From the NCBI RefSeq assembly GCF_004346095.1, contig NZ_SLZV01000003.1, forward strand, positions 97,242-161,241: DNA of 64,000 bases, in the 5' to 3' direction. This DNA is from Faecalimonas umbilicata (GTDB taxonomy: Bacteria > Bacillota > Clostridia > Lachnospirales > Lachnospiraceae). Positions 52,852 through 62,248 of the stretch are shown here, piece after piece (within the stretch, counting starts at the first letter, position 1; each line of letters opens with the position of its first letter). A program made the translations under genes and the position numbers. The notes below the pieces were generated by a model. The model was not told the origin of the DNA, did not search any database, and saw only the letters and a list, made by a program, of their open reading frames with translations.

Positions 52852-55800
52852 TTATTTGAAGTATGCAACACCAGACTCGAAGATCTTCAGATCTTGCTCT
52901 CCGTAAATATTGACTGCAACCGATTTTCCTCTTCGTTCTGAGTGAGCCATCTTACCAATCACACGTCCATCCGGACTTGTGATTCCTTCGATCGCACAGT
53001 AAGAACCATTTGGATTCCATTCCTCATCCATTGTCACTGTGCCGTCAAGATCACAGTACTGTGTTGCCACCTGACCGTTTGCGAAAAGCTGTTTTAATAC
53101 CTCTTCGGAAGCTACAAAGCGACCTTCTCCATGAGATGCCGGATTTGTGTAAACTCCGCCAAGTTCTGCCTGCTGCAGCCATGGTGATTTATTTGTTACG
53201 ACTTTTGTGTATACCATCTTGGAAATATGGCGTCCGATCGTATTGTATGTCAATGTCGGAGAATTCTCTGTCTGTCCACAGATTGTTCCGTATGGAACCA
53301 GACCAAGTTTGATCAATGCCTGGAATCCGTTACAGATACCAAGTGCAAGTCCGTCACGCTCATGCAATAATTTTTCCACTGCTTCTTTTAACTTCGCATT
53401 CTGGAATGCTGTTGCAAAGAATTTTGCAGAACCATCCGGCTCATCTCCGGCGCTGAATCCACCTGGGAACATGATCATCTGTGACTGTGCGATCGCCTTC
53501 TCAAACTCTGCTACAGAGTCACGGATATCTTCTGCATTTAAGTTCTTGAATACTTTTGTGATCACCTTTGCCCCTGCACGCTCAAATGCCTTCTTACTGT
53601 CGTACTCACAGTTTGTACCTGGGAATACTGGAATGAAGACTGTAGGCTGTCCAATCTTATGTGTGCAGATATGGATATCACTTGTACGATACAGTCCGTT
53701 TTCGATCACTGCCTTTTCAGATGCCGGCTGCACATCGATGTTCTGCATCTTTTGCTTTTCTTCTGAAACAGTCGGGAATACGCTTTCCAAAGTTTCTTTC
53801 CATGCAGTCACTGCTTCATTCAAGCTAAGCTGCATCTCTCCATAGGAGATTGTGTCGTCTGCTGTCACTTCTCCAAGGAGTGTATAAGAAATAGAAAGTT
53901 CTTCAAGTCTTTCTGCCGGTACTTCTGCGATCAGATCCCCGAATGCCGGTGCAAACAGTTCACGCTTATCAATTGTTTCTTCCAGTTTTACACCCATGCC
54001 ATTTCCAAATGCCATCTTACTTACCGCTGCTGCAATTCCGTGTCTGTCCAGCGCATAGGCAGAAACAATCTTACCACTGTGGATATCTTCCGCAAATTTT
54101 GCATACTGATCTTTTAAGCTTGCATATACTGGAAGTTCATAGTGATCCTGTTCCATCCGAAGCCATACTAACTTATTTCCTGCTTTCTTAAGCTCTGGTG
54201 TAATGATCTCATGATCATGTGCCACATCTACTGCAAAAGAAACTAATGTTGGAGGAACATCAATATCCTGGAACGTTCCGGACATACTGTCCTTTCCACC
54301 GATTGACGGTAGTCCCAGACCAAGCTGTACATCATATGCACCGAGCAACGCTGCAAACGGCTGGCTCCATCTCTTTGGATCTTCTGTCATTCTGCGGAAG
54401 TATTCCTGGAATGTAAGACGGATCTTACTGTAATCTCCACCATTTGCCACGATTTTTGCAACAGATTCTACTACTGCATAGACTGCTCCGTGATATGGGC
54501 TCCAAGTAGATAAATATGGATCAAATCCATAGCTCATCATTGTCACAGTATCACAAGTTCCTTCCTGCACCGGAAGTTTTGCAACCATACTCTGTGTCTC
54601 TGTCATCTGATATTTTCCACCGTGTGGCATAAAGACAGAACCTGCTCCGATGGAACCGTCAAACCGTTCTACAAGCCCTTTCTGCGAGCATACATTTAAA
54701 TCTTTTAATGTTGCGATCCATTTTTCTTTGACATCTTTTACTTCTTCTCTTACGAAAAGGCTTCCCGCTCTGTCCGGAATTTCCACAGTAACTGCTGTTT
54801 CCTGGTGTGCTCCGTTTGTATCTAAGAATGCACGGGAAATATTGACAATCTCTTTTCCTCTCCAAGAAAGTACCAGACGCGGTTCCTCTGTCACAACTGC
54901 CACTTCCACGGCTTCCAGATTCTCTTCTTTCGCATATGCAAGGAACTGTGCCACATCTTTCGGATCTACGACAACTGCCATACGTTCCTGAGATTCTGAG
55001 ATGGCAATCTCTGTTCCATCTAACCCTGCATATTTTTTCGGTACTTTATCTAAGTCTACCCGCAGACCATCTGCAAGTTCTCCGATCGCAACAGACACTC
55101 CGCCTGCTCCGAAGTCATTACACTTTTTGATCAGGCAGCTGACTTCCTCTCTGCGGAACAGTCTCTGAATCTTCCGTTCTGTCGGTGGATTTCCCTTCTG
55201 TACTTCTGCTCCACATGTCTCAATAGATTCTTCTGTATGTACTTTGGAAGAACCAGTCGCACCGCCGCATCCATCACGTCCGGTACGTCCACCGAGCAGT
55301 ACAATGATATCGCCCGGATCAGATGTCTCACGGATCACCGCTCTTCTAGGTGCAGCTCCTAATACTGCTCCGATCTCCATACGCTTTGCAACATAGTTCG
55401 GATGGTAAATCTCTTTGACTGCTCCTGTGGCAAGTCCGATCTGATTTCCATAAGAGCTATATCCATGGGCAGCCTCTGTCACCAGTTTTTTCTGTGGAAG
55501 CTTTCCTTTCATCGTATCTTTCACAGATACGGTCGGATCTGCCGCACCTGTTACGCGCATTGCCTGATAAACATAAGTACGTCCTGAAAGCGGGTCACGG
55601 ATTGCTCCGCCAAGACAAGTTGCAGCTCCTCCAAATGGTTCGATCTCTGTCGGATGATTGTGTGTCTCATTCTTGAAGTTGACAAGCCACTCCTCTTCCT
55701 TTCCATCTACGACCACCGGAACAACGATGCTGCACGCATTGATCTCATCGCTCTCTTCCTGATCATTTAATTTTCCTTCTTTTTTGAGTTTTCTCATTGC

Positions 55801-56643
55801 CATCAGGGCAAGATCCATCAGACATACAAATTTGTCCTCACGCCCTTTGAAAATCTCTGAGCGGTCTTCCAGATATCTCTCATAAGTCTTTACGAGAGGT
55901 TCTTTGTAATCTCCATCTTCAAATGTAACTTCTTTTAATTCTGTGGAGAACGTTGTATGGCGGCAGTGATCTGACCAGTATGTGTCTAACACACGAATCT
56001 CTGTCATCGTTGGATCTCTGTCTTCTTCCCCTTTAAAATATCCCTGAATATGAAGGAAATCTTTGAACGTCATTGCAAGCCCGAGAGAATCATATAACTC
56101 CTTTAATTCTGTCTCCGGCATCTCTTTGAACCCGTCAAAAATCTTCACATCTTCCGGTTCCTCAAACACTGTGACAAGTGTCTCCGGCTTGTCCATCCCT
56201 GTCTCTCTGGAATCGACTGGATTGATGCAGTGACTCTTGATCGCTTCAAATTCAGCATCTGTAATCTCTCCTTCGATCACATATGTTGTTGCCGTCTTGA
56301 TCACCGGTGTCTCATCTTCTTTGATAAACTGTACACATTGTACTGCTGAATCGGCTCTCTGATCAAATTGTCCCGGAAGAAACTCTACGGAAAAAACTCT
56401 GCTTCCTTCCTTCATCGGGAATTCTTCTCTGTATAAAATATCTACCGGCGGCTCTGAGAAAATACCATTGCAGGCTGTCTCAAAAGTCTCGTCAGAAAGA
56501 TTCTCAATATCATAGCGGTTCAGCACACGGATTCCTGTAATTGTCTGAATGCCAAGATAACTTTTTGCTTCGTGCTGTAATTCCTTTGCCTGCACAGCAA
56601 ATTCCGGTCTCTTTTCTACATATACACGTTTTACACTACTCAT
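52852..56643 (-). CDS. purL: Phosphoribosylformylglycinamidine synthase, single-chain
   Basis: The start at 56643 (MSSVKRVYVEKRPEFAVQAK) has GGAGG upstream. The 1263-residue protein combines PurS-like, PurL and PurQ parts. The synthase core shows NHPTEIEPFGGAATCLGG and LGLPSIGGKDSMSGTF; the C-terminal glutaminase has VFPGTNCEYDSKKAFERAG, FPGGFSAGDEPDGSAKF, nucleophile Cys in LALGICNGFQALIKLG and the His-Glu pair in NPASHGEGRF. It makes FGAM in purine synthesis from FGAR, glutamine and ATP. It is not in an operon with other pur genes in this window. Confidence 0.96.
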   Translation of the reverse strand: MSSVKRVYVEKRPEFAVQAKELQHEAKSYLGIQTITGIRVLNRYDIENLSDETFETACNGIFSEPPVDILYREEFPMKEGSRVFSVEFLPGQFDQRADSAVQCVQFIKEDETPVIKTATTYVIEGEITDAEFEAIKSHCINPVDSRETGMDKPETLVTVFEEPEDVKIFDGFKEMPETELKELYDSLGLAMTFKDFLHIQGYFKGEEDRDPTMTEIRVLDTYWSDHCRHTTFSTELKEVTFEDGDYKEPLVKTYERYLEDRSEIFKGREDKFVCLMDLALMAMRKLKKEGKLNDQEESDEINACSIVVPVVVDGKEEEWLVNFKNETHNHPTEIEPFGGAATCLGGAIRDPLSGRTYVYQAMRVTGAADPTVSVKDTMKGKLPQKKLVTEAAHGYSSYGNQIGLATGAVKEIYHPNYVAKRMEIGAVLGAAPRRAVIRETSDPGDIIVLLGGRTGRDGCGGATGSSKVHTEESIETCGAEVQKGNPPTERKIQRLFRREEVSCLIKKCNDFGAGGVSVAIGELADGLRVDLDKVPKKYAGLDGTEIAISESQERMAVVVDPKDVAQFLAYAKEENLEAVEVAVVTEEPRLVLSWRGKEIVNISRAFLDTNGAHQETAVTVEIPDRAGSLFVREEVKDVKEKWIATLKDLNVCSQKGLVERFDGSIGAGSVFMPHGGKYQMTETQSMVAKLPVQEGTCDTVTMMSYGFDPYLSTWSPYHGAVYAVVESVAKIVANGGDYSKIRLTFQEYFRRMTEDPKRWSQPFAALLGAYDVQLGLGLPSIGGKDSMSGTFQDIDVPPTLVSFAVDVAHDHEIITPELKKAGNKLVWLRMEQDHYELPVYASLKDQYAKFAEDIHSGKIVSAYALDRHGIAAAVSKMAFGNGMGVKLEETIDKRELFAPAFGDLIAEVPAERLEELSISYTLLGEVTADDTISYGEMQLSLNEAVTAWKETLESVFPTVSEEKQKMQNIDVQPASEKAVIENGLYRTSDIHICTHKIGQPTVFIPVFPGTNCEYDSKKAFERAGAKVITKVFKNLNAEDIRDSVAEFEKAIAQSQMIMFPGGFSAGDEPDGSAKFFATAFQNAKLKEAVEKLLHERDGLALGICNGFQALIKLGLVPYGTICGQTENSPTLTYNTIGRHISKMVYTKVVTNKSPWLQQAELGGVYTNPASHGEGRFVASEEVLKQLFANGQVATQYCDLDGTVTMDEEWNPNGSYCAIEGITSPDGRVIGKMAHSERRGKSVAVNIYGEQDLKIFESGVAYFK

Positions 56644-56748
56644 AATATCCTCCATTTCGTCTGATACTTTCTTCTATTTGTATCCTACCACAATTCAAAT
56701 CATTAGTATAATTAATATAACTTAATTTACTTATAAGAAATATTAATG

Positions 56749-57432
56749 CTATGATTTTTTCTTCGCTCTGCCCCGTCTCCAGAGTGCCCCGGCACCCCAC
56801 AGAATTAACAGACTCCCTATGAAAATCACTCCGATCCGAATCACCATATCAAAGAAAAATCCTTCCGGCAGCATCCGGATCAGCAAATCCGTAGCCGGAT
56901 CCAGCAGCCACAGATCATTGTTAAAAAAGATCTCGTGGAACAACACGAAATACTTATTGAAATCAATCGCGACCAACCCTCCAAACACTGCTGCCACCCC
57001 AAGGAACAGACCGACTGCCCATCCATACATCTGAGGTAAAATCTCTCTTAAATTTCCTTTCTGAAAAAGAATCAGCAAAACTGCTGCTGCGAAAATCACA
57101 AAGGCGACTCTGCGGATCTGTATCCCTCCGAGAAACAGTCCTTGTACATCTTCCATATGAAGCTTTTCCCGTTCATTAAAGAACATCCCTTCCTCTCCGG
57201 CGATCACAGTCTTTACTTCCAGATTTTTCCTGTCTCCTCTCAGATATGCCATCATCTCTTCAGTCACATCCATCACATCCTGCATCTCCATCTCCAGATC
57301 ATCCAGTACTTGATACTTCTCATATTCCTTCTGGTACCATCCATAATCACTATAAATTGCAATTTCAAAACTTGTGATCAACATGACCACGATCATCGCC
57401 ATTGCCGCCACCAGACCAAAAATTTTTTGCAT
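56749..57432 (-). CDS. Lit-like membrane protein (TIGR01906/DUF1461 family)
   Basis: A 227-residue protein with four helices (about 5-25, 107-125, 140-160 and 195-215) and a large outside loop. NEREKLHMEDVQGL near 87 carries the conserved His, and FVLFHEIFFNNDLWLLDPAT near 160 gives the second conserved His and the DPxTD-type region of TIGR01906 proteins. Members characterised as Lit move an acyl chain within lipoproteins to make lyso-form lipoproteins; the same role here is inferred. It is divergent from lysR. Confidence 0.78.
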   Translation of the reverse strand: MQKIFGLVAAMAMIVVMLITSFEIAIYSDYGWYQKEYEKYQVLDDLEMEMQDVMDVTEEMMAYLRGDRKNLEVKTVIAGEEGMFFNEREKLHMEDVQGLFLGGIQIRRVAFVIFAAAVLLILFQKGNLREILPQMYGWAVGLFLGVAAVFGGLVAIDFNKYFVLFHEIFFNNDLWLLDPATDLLIRMLPEGFFFDMVIRIGVIFIGSLLILWGAGALWRRGRAKKKS

Positions 57433-57647
57433 TCTTCACCTCATCTCTCTGCCAGACATTATATCCTTCTCAAATATAGTTCCATGCTTTCTTCTTAAGT
57501 ATACCAGTTTTTGGCATCGAATTCCAGAAAAACGGACTGTGCTGTTCTCTTCTTTCCACTACTTGTTTACTTTCTACAAAACTTCTGTTGACATTTTCCT
57601 AAAATCCTCTTATTCTTATAAATATAAAATACTTATAAGGAGAACTA

Positions 57648-58541
57648 ATGATGGACATCAATTACGAATTATATAAAGTCTTCTACTATGTAGCAACGAC
57701 TCTCAGCTTCTCAGAAGCTTCCAAGCAGCTCTTTATCTCCCAGTCGGCAGTGAGCCAGTCGATCAAAGCTTTGGAAAAAAAGCTGGATCAGACCCTTTTC
57801 ATCCGGAGTACCAAACGAGTCCAGCTCACCCCGGAAGGTGAGATCCTGCTGCGCCATGTAGAACCAGCAATGAATTTGATCAAGCGCGGAGAATCCCAGC
57901 TGATGGATTCTGCCACAACCGGAGGACAGATCCGCATCGGCGCCAGTGATACGATCTGCCGCTATTTTCTTGTCCCTTATTTGAAGCGCTTCCACAAGGA
58001 ATTTCCAAACGCACATATCAAGGTGACCAACCAGACTTCCATCAAATGTGTGGAACTGCTTGAGACCGGACAAGTCGATCTGATCGTGACCAACTATCCG
58101 AACAGCTATCTCAGCAGTCTGACTACAGTCAAAAAAATCAAAAACTTTAAAGATGTTTTTATTGCCAATGAATCTTTCAGTGAACTGAAAGGGCGGAAAC
58201 TCTCCCTGAAAGAACTCCTCCAATACCCGATCCTAATGCTGGACCGCAAAAGTACGACAAGTGAGTTCCTGCACAGCCTGTTCCAGCAACACCAGCTGGA
58301 TCTTGTACCGGAGATCGAGCTGAGCAGTAATGATCTGTTGATCGACCTTGCAAGCATCGGGCTTGGCATCGCTTTCATCCCGGACTATTGTATTCCGCAC
58401 AAATCCGACAACCTTTTTATTGTAGAAACTGATGAAGAACTTCCGACAAGACAGCTTGTCATCGCGCACAATCATCACGTGCCTTCTTCCAAGGCAGCGC
58501 TGGAATTTCTCAATTACTTTACACCACTGGAAGAAGTCTAA
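57648..58541 (+). CDS. LysR-family transcriptional regulator
   Basis: A 297-residue protein with an N-terminal winged HTH (YVATTLSFSEASKQLFISQS, AVSQSIKALEKKL) and a substrate-binding domain (GGQIRIGASDTICRYFLVPY, DLASIGLGIAFIPDYCI). AAGGAG precedes tandem ATGs at 57648 and 57651; either may be used. The divergent Lit-like gene is a possible target. The effector is unknown. Confidence 0.9.
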   Translation: MMDINYELYKVFYYVATTLSFSEASKQLFISQSAVSQSIKALEKKLDQTLFIRSTKRVQLTPEGEILLRHVEPAMNLIKRGESQLMDSATTGGQIRIGASDTICRYFLVPYLKRFHKEFPNAHIKVTNQTSIKCVELLETGQVDLIVTNYPNSYLSSLTTVKKIKNFKDVFIANESFSELKGRKLSLKELLQYPILMLDRKSTTSEFLHSLFQQHQLDLVPEIELSSNDLLIDLASIGLGIAFIPDYCIPHKSDNLFIVETDEELPTRQLVIAHNHHVPSSKAALEFLNYFTPLEEV

Positions 58542-58599
58542 GGCACTGGTCTCTTCCCAGAACCTGAAAGAGATATCGGTATCGTCTTATATATTTCTG

Positions 58600-58639
58600 C
58601 TCCTCATTTGGATTCCCAATCTACCATCCAAATGAGGAG
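58600..58639 (+). terminator. Terminator after the LysR gene
   Basis: CTCCTCATTTGGAT (58600-58613) pairs perfectly with ATCCAAATGAGGAG (58626-58639), followed by a T6 run. Confidence 0.9.
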
Positions 58640-58665
58640 TATTTTTTCTTTTTTCCATGTTCTCT

Positions 58666-61014
58666 TTACATTTCCTGATCCCAAAACTTCATCATACTTT
58701 TCTCTGCAGTCTTAAGTGTCCCGATTTCATAATCATCCCACTCTCTTGGGAACACCTCCTGATACTGCCTTTCTAAAAAGCGCTCATCCAACAGCAAAAT
58801 AACACCTCTGTCCTCTGCCGTCCGTATGACACGCCCGGCTGCCTGCAACACTTTATTCATTCCCGGATAGAGATAGGCGTAAGAAAACCCGTTCTCCCCG
58901 TGCCGATCAAAATATTTCTTTAAAATTTCACGTTCATTGCACACTTGCGGAAGCCCTGTTCCAACTAGGAAAGCCCCGATCAGCCGTTCTTCTGTCAGAT
59001 CAATTCCTTCAGAAAAGATTCCTCCCATCACGCAAAATCCAATCAGGCTTTCGCTCCGATCTTGATCAAATGCCTGGAGAAATGCCTCTCGCTTCTCTTC
59101 ATCCATCGACTGTTCCTGGACAATGCAGATGACATCCTCCGTCTGATAACGCTGAAACTTCTCATATACCTCTTCCAGAAAACGATACGACGGAAAAAAT
59201 GCAATGTAATTTCCTTTCTTCGCCTGAAGCGCAGCTGCAATATAGGACGCAAACCGCTCATACATCTGTCCTGTTCGTCTCGTATACTTTGTACTGACAT
59301 CTGTCCCAACAAACAACTTCCGCCGTTCTTTTTGAAATGGCGATGACACATAGACCGCATAGTCTTCCTTTTCCACACTCAAAAGCTTCTTATAGTAGCG
59401 GATTGGAAGCATCGTTGCAGAAAAAAAGATAGTACTGTTTCCCCTAGATAAATACTCCTGAAGATTCACTGCCGGATTGACACAAAATAATTTTAGAAGA
59501 AAACTGTCGTCTGTTTCCAGCTCTGTATAAATGACATAGTGCTCATCCAAAATATCATAAATATTTAAGAATGCCCTCACATGAAAATACAACTCCAGTA
59601 ACTGCTCCCTCACTTCCTCTGCCTCTGTTTCTTCCAAAAAACGCTCCAGTTCCGCCATCAAGTTCATGAGGCTGACTGCGATATGGCCCACCGAAGTGTA
59701 TTCTCGATATGACTCGCATTCTCTCTTCAGCACAAGAAACTGTTGATTACATATTTCCAGTTTTCTCGTCAATTTCCGGTCCATTCCCTTCACCAGCCTT
59801 TTCGCTGTAAGAAATTCTTCTTTATAAAGGGCGGCGCTGTACATCTCTCTGGCACGTTCCACGAGATTGTGCGCCTCGTCAATCAAAAATAAGTAGTCTT
59901 CTTTTCCTCCCTCTGAAAAGAATCTTCTTAGATGGGCATTCGGATCAAACACGTAATTGTAATCACAGATAACGGCATCTACCCACAGCGCCACATCCAA
60001 AGACATCTCAAAGGGGCACACTTCATGTTTTCTCGCATATTCCTCTATATTTGATCTGCTCATATCGTCTGTCGCTGTCAGCAGATCAAAAACTGCATCA
60101 TTTACCCTGTCGTAATGCCCTTTGGCATATGGACACGCTTCCGGATTGCACACCGCCTCTTCGCAGAAACAGATTTTCTCTTTCGCCGTCAACGTGATCA
60201 CTTTATAGCGCAGCTTCTGCTTTTTCAGTGTCTGAAAGGCCTGCTCCGCTACTGTCCTTGTGATCGTCTTCGCTGTCAGATAAAAAAGCTTATCTCCCAA
60301 CCCTTCTCCGACTGCTTTCACCGCCGGAAACACCGTCGCCATCGTCTTTCCGATCCCGGTAGGCGCCTGTATGAAAAGTTTCTTTTTCCTTAAAATAGTC
60401 CGATACACAGACATCGCAAGTTCCTTCTGCCCTTCCCGGTATGCATACGGAAACTGAATCTGTCGGATGGACTCTCTGGAAACTTTTCTCCACTCCATCT
60501 GAAATTTTGCCCACTTTTCATATCTTTTGATCACATCTTCCATCCAGGTTTTCAATTCTTCTATGGAAAACGTCTGCAAAAATCTCTTGATTTCCTCTGT
60601 CTCCATCTGACAATATGTCATTTGGATCCGGATCTCTTCCAGATGATTCTGTGATGCATACATATATGCATAACACTTAGCCTGCGCCAGATGCACTGCG
60701 ACTGGTTCCTCGATATATTTTAACTCTCTGAGAACCCCTTTGATCTCATCAATGACAATCTCATCTTCCCGCTTAATAATTCCATCTGCCCTTCCTTCGA
60801 GACAAAGTGTGAATCCTTCGCACAAAACTTCCATCTTCAAAGGTACTTCTGCATGGTAATCCGATCCCATCTGTCTTTGGATCTTTCTGTGGATCCTTGC
60901 CCCAAGCTGCATCTGCTCTTTATCCGCTCCTGCCGTCCGCCGCTGATCGATATCTCCCTCTCTTAAAATAAACTCCACAAGATTCCGGACAGAAATCTTT
61001 ACTGTCTCACTCAT
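58666..61014 (-). CDS. XPD/DinG-like ATP-dependent DNA helicase with N-terminal nuclease-like domain
   Basis: A 782-residue superfamily 2 helicase. The N-terminal 150 residues contain GRADGIIKREDEIVIDEIKG, the D-ExK pattern of PD-(D/E)XK nucleases. Then come Walker A (IQAPTGIGKTMATVFPAVKA), a cysteine cluster (CFCEEAVCNPEACPYAKGH) typical of the XPD iron-sulphur site, the DEAH box in FLIDEAHNLVERA, and helicase motifs VI in VLQAAGRVIRTAEDRGVILL. It probably acts in DNA repair or recombination. It lies downstream of the SOS-type operon but has no clear LexA box of its own. Confidence 0.88.
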   Translation of the reverse strand: MSETVKISVRNLVEFILREGDIDQRRTAGADKEQMQLGARIHRKIQRQMGSDYHAEVPLKMEVLCEGFTLCLEGRADGIIKREDEIVIDEIKGVLRELKYIEEPVAVHLAQAKCYAYMYASQNHLEEIRIQMTYCQMETEEIKRFLQTFSIEELKTWMEDVIKRYEKWAKFQMEWRKVSRESIRQIQFPYAYREGQKELAMSVYRTILRKKKLFIQAPTGIGKTMATVFPAVKAVGEGLGDKLFYLTAKTITRTVAEQAFQTLKKQKLRYKVITLTAKEKICFCEEAVCNPEACPYAKGHYDRVNDAVFDLLTATDDMSRSNIEEYARKHEVCPFEMSLDVALWVDAVICDYNYVFDPNAHLRRFFSEGGKEDYLFLIDEAHNLVERAREMYSAALYKEEFLTAKRLVKGMDRKLTRKLEICNQQFLVLKRECESYREYTSVGHIAVSLMNLMAELERFLEETEAEEVREQLLELYFHVRAFLNIYDILDEHYVIYTELETDDSFLLKLFCVNPAVNLQEYLSRGNSTIFFSATMLPIRYYKKLLSVEKEDYAVYVSSPFQKERRKLFVGTDVSTKYTRRTGQMYERFASYIAAALQAKKGNYIAFFPSYRFLEEVYEKFQRYQTEDVICIVQEQSMDEEKREAFLQAFDQDRSESLIGFCVMGGIFSEGIDLTEERLIGAFLVGTGLPQVCNEREILKKYFDRHGENGFSYAYLYPGMNKVLQAAGRVIRTAEDRGVILLLDERFLERQYQEVFPREWDDYEIGTLKTAEKSMMKFWDQEM

Positions 61015-61116
61015 CCCTCTCTACCGCCTCTTTCTTATCCATGGACATTTTTATACAGGAATGGCGGCATACTCCTATCGGAATATCCCGCCACCTGTGA
61101 ACTTTGATGTGATGTA

Positions 61117-61347
61117 TTATGCAACACAAAATCTCTGAAGAACATCTTCAAATGCTGTATCTTTTCCGTAAAAGCGAACCGTCAATACTTGCGTCAAATC
61201 AAGGCTTAACACACCGAGAATCGACTTCGCATCTATAATTCTTCTATTATGAAATATATCGATATCAAAATCACATTTTTCTGCTGTTCTTACAAAGTCT
61301 CTCACATCTTCATTTGCTGATAATCTAATCTTCCATTTCTGTTCCAT
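61117..61347 (-). CDS. HPr-fold protein lacking the phosphorylated histidine
   Basis: The start at 61347 (MEQKWKIRLSANEDVRDFV) has AAAGGGG upstream. The 76-residue protein fits the HPr fold: residues before the helix read LSANEDVRDFV where phosphocarrier HPr has a GLHARPA-type site, so His-15 is absent, but the second site region AKSILGVLSLDL keeps the Ser-46 context. It is probably a regulatory Crh-like or unrelated HPr-domain protein rather than a PTS carrier. No PTS genes are nearby. Confidence 0.75.
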   Translation of the reverse strand: MEQKWKIRLSANEDVRDFVRTAEKCDFDIDIFHNRRIIDAKSILGVLSLDLTQVLTVRFYGKDTAFEDVLQRFCVA

Positions 61348-61417
61348 TACCAACACCCCTTTCCAATGGATTGTTTGTATAACACGGAACCCATTATGTC
61401 ACCATTTTCTCAGAAAG

Positions 61418-62248
61418 TCAACTAGAAAACTCTCCAAAATTCGGGGAATCCGACCATTCTTCTTTACTAAACTCCACCAAATTTGTTCGAAAACGAAGCG
61501 GAAGATTTTGATTCTGTAATGCGCGGTTCTCCCTCTCTGCAACACTGATGCTCTGAACAAATCCTTTCCACAATGTCTCATAGTCCATCTCTTCTTCTGA
61601 AAATCCACCGGCAATATTCTGAGCACTCCCAGAATCTCCCTTCATGCACATATACTGCTGCAAAAAGTAATATCTTTTCCCCTTCTCGTGAATGAGAAAC
61701 ACTTCATGGGTCTTGTCATAAATGATCCAGTTTTCCTGTGGAAAGCGATCTGCAAAGTGTTCTGCAATACACGGAAGTACTGCATGCTTTGGCTCAATTT
61801 TTGCAAACAGTGTCTTATTCTTTAATTCCCGAAATCTCACAAAACCTTTGTAATGATGTGCTTCGTTTGCCACCTGCCGGTACATTCCAAAAACAGCTCT
61901 GACTGCCTCATTTCCCAAATGTTCCATCAACCGATCTTTCCTAGATAATTTCTTCGCCTCGAGCATTGCACGAAATACCATATCCGCCTTTCTTCTGTCC
62001 GCCGATAACAATGCATAAGAGATTTTCTCATAGACGTCCGCCCCAAGATTTTTTTGAATCATGCGGATAACAGCAAGTGCCTTTCTTTCCTCCGCCTTAC
62101 AGAAAATATATTCGCAGAACAATCGTCTTTCAAAACTATCTCCCACTTCCAGCCCCGCCTCTTCCGCTGTCATTTTTCTCTTCCACACCTCATAGATGCC
62201 TGAAAAGATCCCGGTCAGGCTATCTTCACAAACGTAAATAGTTCTCAT
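61418..62248 (-). CDS. DNA-metabolism partner of the radical SAM protein (TIGR03915-like)
   Basis: A 276-residue protein starting MRTIYVCEDSLTGIFSGIYE, with MEHLGNEAVRAVFGMYRQVA and NEAHHYKGFVRFRELKNKTL near 130 and DRFPQENWIIYDKTHEVFLI near 190. This is the pattern of the TIGR03915 family, always encoded beside the radical SAM protein of TIGR03916; its C-terminal part recalls uracil-DNA glycosylase-like proteins. It overlaps its partner by 4 bp. The activity of the pair is not established, but DNA repair is the usual suggestion. Confidence 0.85.
   Translation of the reverse strand: MRTIYVCEDSLTGIFSGIYEVWKRKMTAEEAGLEVGDSFERRLFCEYIFCKAEERKALAVIRMIQKNLGADVYEKISYALLSADRRKADMVFRAMLEAKKLSRKDRLMEHLGNEAVRAVFGMYRQVANEAHHYKGFVRFRELKNKTLFAKIEPKHAVLPCIAEHFADRFPQENWIIYDKTHEVFLIHEKGKRYYFLQQYMCMKGDSGSAQNIAGGFSEEEMDYETLWKGFVQSISVAERENRALQNQNLPLRFRTNLVEFSKEEWSDSPNFGEFSS

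Noticed and set aside
56644..56748. Purine riboswitch upstream of purL
   Set aside because: The leader is short and AT-rich and lacks the three-stem core of a purine riboswitch.
61015..61116. GGCGG/CCGCC hairpin as a terminator after the HPr-like gene's upstream neighbour
   Set aside because: Stem is imperfect and lacks a T-tract on either strand.
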